Shown: positions 5,789 through 9,147 of the stretch, one piece after another | How the letters are laid out: each line of letters opens with the position of its first letter | Position numbering within the stretch: the stretch's first letter is position 1 | NCBI GenBank assembly: GCA_020724025.1 | Contig: DYHU01000146.1 | Coordinates: 1 to 9,147, forward strand | DNA from: Syntrophorhabdus sp. | Lineage (GTDB): Bacteria > Desulfobacterota > BSN033 > UBA1163 | Length of the DNA stretch: 9,147 bases | Reading direction: 5' to 3' | Translations under genes and position numbers: made by a program | Notes under the pieces: generated by a model | The model's input: only the letters and a program-made list of their open reading frames with translations | Databases searched by the model: none | Told to the model about the DNA's origin: nothing

Positions 5789-6274
5789 CTATCTCACTTG
5801 TTTCAGAAGGTCGGCCAATTTTCCCGCGGCTTCCTTCTTTTTGGCCATATTGGCCTGGTCGGCATCCACAAAAGAGACAGCCTTAACATTACAGAAGGCC
5901 ACACACTGCGGATCACCATCACAGTAGTCGCATTTCACGGTAACCCGCTCCTTGTGATCGAAGAAGGGTTGGCCGAAAGGGCAGGCGATGATGCAGGTCC
6001 TGCATCCGATACAGAGGTTCTTGTCGATGATCACCCGATTATCCTTTTCAGATTCCCTGTGGCAGGCCTTCGTCGGGCAGACCTCGACACAGTAGGCTTT
6101 TTCGCAATGATTGCAGGTCATGGGGAGGTAAAGCCCCACCTGTTCCCATTTGACCACTCTGACCCGGGAACGGCTCGGATTGCTTGCTCCGGTGTGATAG
6201 ACCGAGCACACCAACTCGCACTGGCGGCAACCCGTGCATTTTTCCTGATCGACCACCAGTACCTTTTGCTCCAT
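5789..6274 (-). CDS. Four-cluster [4Fe-4S] ferredoxin-like subunit coupled to NrfD
   Basis: A 161-residue polyferredoxin with sixteen ligand cysteines in four motifs: CTGCRQCELVC (C13,16,19,23), CNHCEKAYCVEVC (C54,57,62,66), CIGCRTCIIAC (C88,91,94,98) and CDYCDGDPQCVAFC (C115,118,124,128), plus one extra cysteine, C71. In NrfD-type modules such a protein carries electrons between a catalytic subunit and the membrane quinone-reactive subunit. The Shine-Dalgarno AAGGAGG (6280-6286) overlaps the nrfD stop codon (6285-6287) and only ten bases separate the genes, so translation is probably coupled. There is no Tat or Sec signal, so it should act on the cytoplasmic side. It is the paralogue of 1614-2123, with the same spacing and near-identical blocks (EKCTGCR-CELVCSV, CDGDPQCV-FC). 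It could equally be the electron carrier for the AOR. Confidence 0.92.
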   Translation of the reverse strand: MEQKVLVVDQEKCTGCRQCELVCSVYHTGASNPSRSRVRVVKWEQVGLYLPMTCNHCEKAYCVEVCPTKACHRESEKDNRVIIDKNLCIGCRTCIIACPFGQPFFDHKERVTVKCDYCDGDPQCVAFCNVKAVSFVDADQANMAKKKEAAGKLADLLKQVR

Positions 6275-6284
6275 TTGAGCCTCC

Positions 6285-7274
6285 TTAGTTCACCCGCTTC
6301 ATATCGTGCTGGATTTCCATCAACCGCTGCATCGGGATCTGGTCTTTGATCCCTGCGCGCAGGACACCCAGCCTGAGAAAGAAACCGCCTGTTAAGAGAG
6401 AGAGGCCGGCAATAAATAATAGTGCAGAATTCTGGTAATATTTGGATATCAATTCAAGAACGATTGGAAAGAAAAAACCCAGAAGGATGATGCCCTGCCA
6501 GAAGACAAACCTCAATTTGCCTGTTACCAGAAGGCGAACCGAATCCTTTCCCTGCTCCGAGACCCTGTATCTCCGGGAGAGGAAGAGATATAGGACGATT
6601 CCTTCGATCACCACAAAAATCTGCTCCCCGACCGTTAAGACCTTCATTGCCCCGCTGTTATATGGAATCAGGCCGGTTCCAAGAGTGGAAAGGATGATAG
6701 ACATCGATCCGGTGGAGAGTGCGGACGCAAGAAAGAGAAGGGGGAGGAGATGGGTATTCCATAAGGGGACCGATTTCGTCGCCTTTAAAAGGATACCGGT
6801 ATAGAGTGCCGTTGCAAAGGCAAAGACAAAAGCAATCACCTCCGGGATGAGCCAGAGGCTGGATTCCGGATAGAGCCATTTAAAAGAAAAAAGAGATTTA
6901 AAGAAAAGCGCCAGACCGAAGACGATAAAGACGGAGAGGATGATAAATCCACGTGCCACCCATGAGGTTCGAGGGTTCAGACAGGCGTAAAAGAATCTCC
7001 ATTTGATTCCCAGGTCCAAAATCAGAAAGGGGGCACTGATGGAGACCATGATCGGCCCCCAGAAGATCGGGACTCTTGCGAAGTCGAGACGATAACCAAA
7101 AGGAATGGACAAAGGGTTTAATTTTACCCCCATCCAGTGGATCAGCATGCCGATCATAAAGGAACCGGCTCCCATCCCTGCCAGATAGAGATAGATGGCA
7201 ATAATCTCCTTCCATTCCTGCTGGGGTTTAAGATGCCTCCCGACTCTTATTGGATGAACCAATTCCGTTCCCAT
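6285..7274 (-). CDS. nrfD: NrfD/PsrC-like integral membrane quinone-interacting subunit
   Basis: A 329-residue membrane protein with eight predicted helices (about residues 22-46, 67-88, 106-128, 140-163, 174-198, 212-233, 253-275 and 283-305). Family features visible are YLYLAGMGAGSF (28-39) in helix 1, LWNTHLLPLLFLASALSTG (171-189) and LRLGVLRAGI (300-309). NrfD proteins have no cofactor and exchange electrons with menaquinone through an adjacent four-cluster Fe-S subunit, which is encoded next. The ATG at 7274 has AGGAG (7283-7287) with 8-base spacing and lies about 50 bases after a strong promoter. The same frame stays open for 112 further codons upstream, to 7610, but these run through the promoter and the MITE (translation FVIPAQAGIQ, typical of such repeats), so the longer start is rejected. 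No catalytic subunit sits in this operon; AOR is the nearest candidate. Confidence 0.9.
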   Translation of the reverse strand: MGTELVHPIRVGRHLKPQQEWKEIIAIYLYLAGMGAGSFMIGMLIHWMGVKLNPLSIPFGYRLDFARVPIFWGPIMVSISAPFLILDLGIKWRFFYACLNPRTSWVARGFIILSVFIVFGLALFFKSLFSFKWLYPESSLWLIPEVIAFVFAFATALYTGILLKATKSVPLWNTHLLPLLFLASALSTGSMSIILSTLGTGLIPYNSGAMKVLTVGEQIFVVIEGIVLYLFLSRRYRVSEQGKDSVRLLVTGKLRFVFWQGIILLGFFFPIVLELISKYYQNSALLFIAGLSLLTGGFFLRLGVLRAGIKDQIPMQRLMEIQHDMKRVN

Positions 7275-7297
7275 CCCAAGATCTCCTGATGAAGATA

Positions 7298-7313
7298 GTT
7301 CTTCATAATGAAC
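7298..7313. promoter_or_regulatory. Candidate IclR operator in the nrfD leader
   Basis: On the minus strand: GTTCATTATGAAGAAC, a GTTC-N8-GAAC palindrome between the predicted nrfD transcription start and its Shine-Dalgarno. It matches the site at 7565-7580 at 13 of 16 positions. A protein bound here would block transcription just after initiation. Confidence 0.6.
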
Positions 7314-7329
7314 AACCAAAATCAGGTTA

Positions 7330-7357
7330 ATCATACCACATACACCCATCTTGTCAA
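7330..7357 (-). promoter_or_regulatory. Sigma70-type promoter of the nrfD operon
   Basis: Minus strand: a perfect -35 TTGACA (7357-7352), a 16-base spacer and -10 TATGAT (7335-7330), preceded by TG one base before (extended -10). Transcription would start near 7323, giving a leader of about 50 bases. Confidence 0.8.
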
Positions 7358-7376
7358 GATTTATTGAGAAACATTT

Positions 7377-7508
7377 GATGATCTCGTAAAAAGTCGTCAT
7401 TCCCGTGAAAACGGGAATCCAGAGAATTCTAACTACATGAAAAGACTGGATTCCTGCTTGCGCAGGAATGACAAAAAATCGCCTTTTCAGGCTTTTTACG
7501 AAACCATC
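7377..7508. mobile_element. MITE-like element, copy 2 (132 bp, TSD ACATTT)
   Basis: It has terminal inverted repeats GATGATCTCGTAAAAAGTC (7377-7395) and, at the right end, the reverse complement of GATGGTTTCGTAAAAAGCC (7490-7508); these agree at 16 of 19 positions. It is flanked by exact 6-base direct repeats ACATTT at 7371-7376 and 7509-7514. It contains the hairpins ATTCCCGT-GAAA-ACGGGAAT and ATTCCTGC-TTGC-GCAGGAAT, and no reading frame of its own. It is the inverted counterpart of 3910-4063. It sits between the back-to-back -35 elements of the nrfD operon and iclR; the 7275-7582 gap holds only this, two promoters and two palindromes. Confidence 0.9.
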
Positions 7509-7524
7509 ACATTTGGAACATCTA

Positions 7525-7554
7525 TTGACAATGAGGTGATAAATCTGGTATCCT
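7525..7554 (+). promoter_or_regulatory. Sigma70-type promoter of iclR
   Basis: A perfect -35 TTGACA (7525-7530), an 18-base spacer and -10 TATCCT (7549-7554, four of six matches). The start would be near 7561, about 22 bases before the iclR ATG and just ahead of the palindrome at 7565-7580. Confidence 0.65.
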
Positions 7555-7564
7555 TGTCCAAAGT

Positions 7565-7580
7565 GTTCAATATGGTGAAC
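7565..7580. promoter_or_regulatory. Candidate IclR operator at the iclR start
   Basis: GTTCAATATGGTGAAC: perfect GTTCA / TGAAC arms six bases apart, two bases before the iclR ATG, covering the weak Shine-Dalgarno and the first transcribed bases. A closely matching site precedes nrfD (7298-7313). The placement fits autorepression. Confidence 0.6.
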
Positions 7581-7582
7581 GA

Positions 7583-8353
7583 ATGAAAAAGAGCACCTAT
7601 TCGGCCCCATCGGTCAAAAAAGCCTTTAGAATTCTTCATACCATCGCTGATTCTTCTTCCGGCCTCGGCGTGAGTGAACTGGCAAAGCAATTAAAAATAG
7701 GGAAGAGCACCGTCCATGGGATCACCTGCTCTCTGGCAGAGTTGGGAGTTTTGGTCCGCGATCCCATTGATAAGCGATACAATATCGGATATACGTTGCT
7801 GGAATTGGGAAGAAAGACTTATGGGAGAATCGAATGGAGAGAGATCGCAAGGCCTCCGATGGAAAGATTGATGGAAAAAGTTGGAGAGACGATCTTCCTC
7901 GGCATTATGAACGGGGATCATATCACCATCCTGGATGTCGTGGAGTCCCATAACGAGATGAAGATCACCTCACCCCCGGGAACCAGGCTGCCGCTGCTTG
8001 CAGGAGCCACCGGAAAGGTCTTTCTCAGTCTACTCGATGAGAAGAGGGCAAGGGAGATCATCCAGAAAGTGGGATTGATAAGATTTACTTCAAAGTCGGT
8101 GACAGACCCTAAAATATTTTTGAGGGAAGTGGAGGAGACGAAGGGGAAGGGGTATGCGATTGACGATGAGGAGTATCTTTTAGGCGTAAGAGCCATTGCG
8201 GCGCCTATTCAAACGGTCTCTCTTCCTCCTGCCGCCATCTGGGCGGTGGGGTTTACTTCGAGCCTCAATGACCAGAAGATGGAAAGGGTTATCTTGGAGA
8301 TTCAAAAAACAGCCCGGGAGATCAGCCGTTCCATTGAAGGACATATGAGATGA
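7583..8353 (+). CDS. IclR-family transcriptional regulator
   Basis: A 256-residue one-component regulator of full family length. The N-terminal winged helix-turn-helix spans about residues 8-70, with the recognition helix around GKSTVHGITCSLAELG (40-55) and the wing after KRYNIGYTLLELG. The C-terminal effector (GAF-like) domain, about 78-254, shows the IclR blocks ETIFLGIMNGDHITILD (102-118), PPGTRLPLLAGATGKVFL (131-148) and GYAIDDEEYLLGVRAIAAPI (190-209). The start at 7583 is the only one that keeps the DNA-binding domain intact; its GGTGA ribosome site is weak and lies within the palindrome. The gene diverges from the nrfD operon and ends 17 bases from the convergent dehydrogenase gene with no terminator between. 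The effector is unknown; family members usually bind small organic or aromatic acids. Control of the nrfD operon and itself is inferred from the shared palindromes. Confidence 0.93.
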   Translation: MKKSTYSAPSVKKAFRILHTIADSSSGLGVSELAKQLKIGKSTVHGITCSLAELGVLVRDPIDKRYNIGYTLLELGRKTYGRIEWREIARPPMERLMEKVGETIFLGIMNGDHITILDVVESHNEMKITSPPGTRLPLLAGATGKVFLSLLDEKRAREIIQKVGLIRFTSKSVTDPKIFLREVEETKGKGYAIDDEEYLLGVRAIAAPIQTVSLPPAAIWAVGFTSSLNDQKMERVILEIQKTAREISRSIEGHMR

Positions 8354-8370
8354 GTTTTCAAGAGGGGATG

Positions 8371-9147
8371 TTACGGGAAGGAGTGAAGGATTCTGACAAT
8401 ATCGTCTCCGACCTCCTGTGTTTTTGAGCGGCCTCCGAGATCAATCGTCCTCAACTTCTTTTCGGCCAGGTTCTTACTGACCGCCTGGTACAGGAGGTCA
8501 CCCGCCTCTACCTCTCCCAAATAATCGAGCATCATCCTTGCCGTAAGGATCGCCGCAATGGGATTGGCCAGGCCTTTTCCGGCGATATCCGGGGCAGAGC
8601 CGTGGACCGGGTCAAAAAACCCGGGATAAGTTTGATCCCTCGGGTTGAAACTTGCTCCCGGGGCCAGCCCCATGCCTCCTGTCACCGAAGCAGTGAGATC
8701 TGAGAGAATGTCAGCAAAGAGATTGGAGGCAACGATCACATCATATCCCTTCGGATTTCGCACGACATCCATGCAGGCGGCATCGATCAATTTGGATTCG
8801 GTCCGGATTTCAGGATATCCGGCTGAGACCTCCTTAAAGATTCTGTCCCAGAGGACCATCCCATATCGCTGGGCATTGGACTTGGTGATGGAGGTGACTT
8901 TCTTTCTGCCTTTTTCTCTGGCATAGTCAAAGGCGAAAGAGATGATCCTTTCGATCCCCTTTCGGGTGAAGAGAGCGCCCTGAAGGGCTTGTTCACGATC
9001 TCCGACTCCAACAATACCCCCGATATTCGAATATTCACCCTCCGTATTCTCTCTGACGACAACAATGTCAATCTCACCTCCGGAGATATTGACTAATGTG
9101 GATTCAATCCCTGGGAAAAAGTAGACAGGCCGGAGGCCCACATAGAG
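8371..9147 (-). CDS. Isocitrate/isopropylmalate/tartrate dehydrogenase-family protein, 5'-truncated
   Basis: An NAD(P)-dependent beta-decarboxylating dehydrogenase acting on a 2-hydroxy dicarboxylate with a divalent metal. The frame is open to the right edge, so 258 C-terminal residues are present and roughly 95-100 N-terminal ones are missing; the GTG at 9141 is internal. Visible: LRPVYFFPGIES near the edge; VVVRENTEGEYSNIGG, whose ENTEGEYS form is typical of tartrate/D-malate and isocitrate-type members rather than LeuB (ELTGGIYFG); TKSNAQRYG with the catalytic lysine; the metal-site block NLFADILSDLTASVTGGMGLAPGA; and the nucleotide-binding HGSAPDIAGKGLANP. It is convergent with iclR. IclR regulators often control organic-acid catabolism, so it could belong to the same regulon, but its promoter is outside the window. 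The exact substrate is not resolved. Confidence 0.9.
   Translation of the reverse strand, partial: LYVGLRPVYFFPGIESTLVNISGGEIDIVVVRENTEGEYSNIGGIVGVGDREQALQGALFTRKGIERIISFAFDYAREKGRKKVTSITKSNAQRYGMVLWDRIFKEVSAGYPEIRTESKLIDAACMDVVRNPKGYDVIVASNLFADILSDLTASVTGGMGLAPGASFNPRDQTYPGFFDPVHGSAPDIAGKGLANPIAAILTARMMLDYLGEVEAGDLLYQAVSKNLAEKKLRTIDLGGRSKTQEVGDDIVRILHSFP

Noticed and set aside
5507..5886. Short open frames over the C/G-rich repeats (5507-5728 on -, 5578-5886 on +)
   Set aside because: They are low-complexity repeat translations rich in Pro and Gly, with no coding evidence.
5798..6349. 183-codon open frame on + opposite the second ferredoxin
   Set aside because: It is the shadow of the minus-strand cysteine-rich gene; the real frame has four cluster motifs and a strong Shine-Dalgarno.

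Overview
The window reads as a chromosomal segment of a strictly anaerobic bacterium, most likely Desulfobacterota-like (inference). The evidence is a tungsten/molybdenum-type aldehyde:ferredoxin oxidoreductase (AOR), two four-cluster ferredoxins, an NrfD-type membrane protein, a pterin-cofactor sulfur-carrier set, and many short GC-rich or hairpin-rich dispersed repeats between genes. No tRNA, rRNA, CRISPR array or transposase gene was seen.

Layout, left to right. (1) A 5'-truncated AOR catalytic gene on + (1-1541) is followed by a four-cluster ferredoxin gene on + (1614-2123). A G-quadruplex-prone hairpin lies between them, and a bidirectional terminator (2212-2240) follows. (2) A stand-alone radical SAM gene with a B12-binding-like N-terminal region lies on - (2325-3737), with a promoter that puts the transcript start almost at the ATG. 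(3) A 154-bp MITE-like element (3910-4063) has a 6-bp target duplication. (4) A - strand group follows, given in transcription order: NrfD-like membrane protein (7274-6285), second four-cluster ferredoxin (6274-5789), a 322-bp repeat-filled gap, ThiS/MoaD-like carrier (5466-5179), MoeB/ThiF-like E1 enzyme (5160-4423) and a second MoaD-like carrier (4363-4091). (5) A divergent promoter region holds two sigma70-like promoters, a second copy of the MITE with its own 6-bp duplication, and two matching GTTC-N8-GAAC palindromes. (6) An IclR-family regulator on + (7583-8353) is followed by a convergent, 5'-truncated isocitrate/isopropylmalate/tartrate-dehydrogenase-type gene on - (8371-9147).

How the genes may work together (inference): the MoeB-like protein would adenylate the C-terminal Gly-Gly of the MoaD-like proteins for pterin dithiolene sulfur transfer, supplying the AOR cofactor. 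AOR would pass electrons to four-cluster ferredoxins. The ferredoxin translationally coupled to NrfD would hand electrons to, or take them from, the quinone pool. The IclR regulator probably controls itself and the nrfD operon through the shared palindrome. The most noteworthy observations are the two MITE copies with exact duplications, the shared candidate IclR operator, and the apparent AOR-ferredoxin-NrfD redox module.
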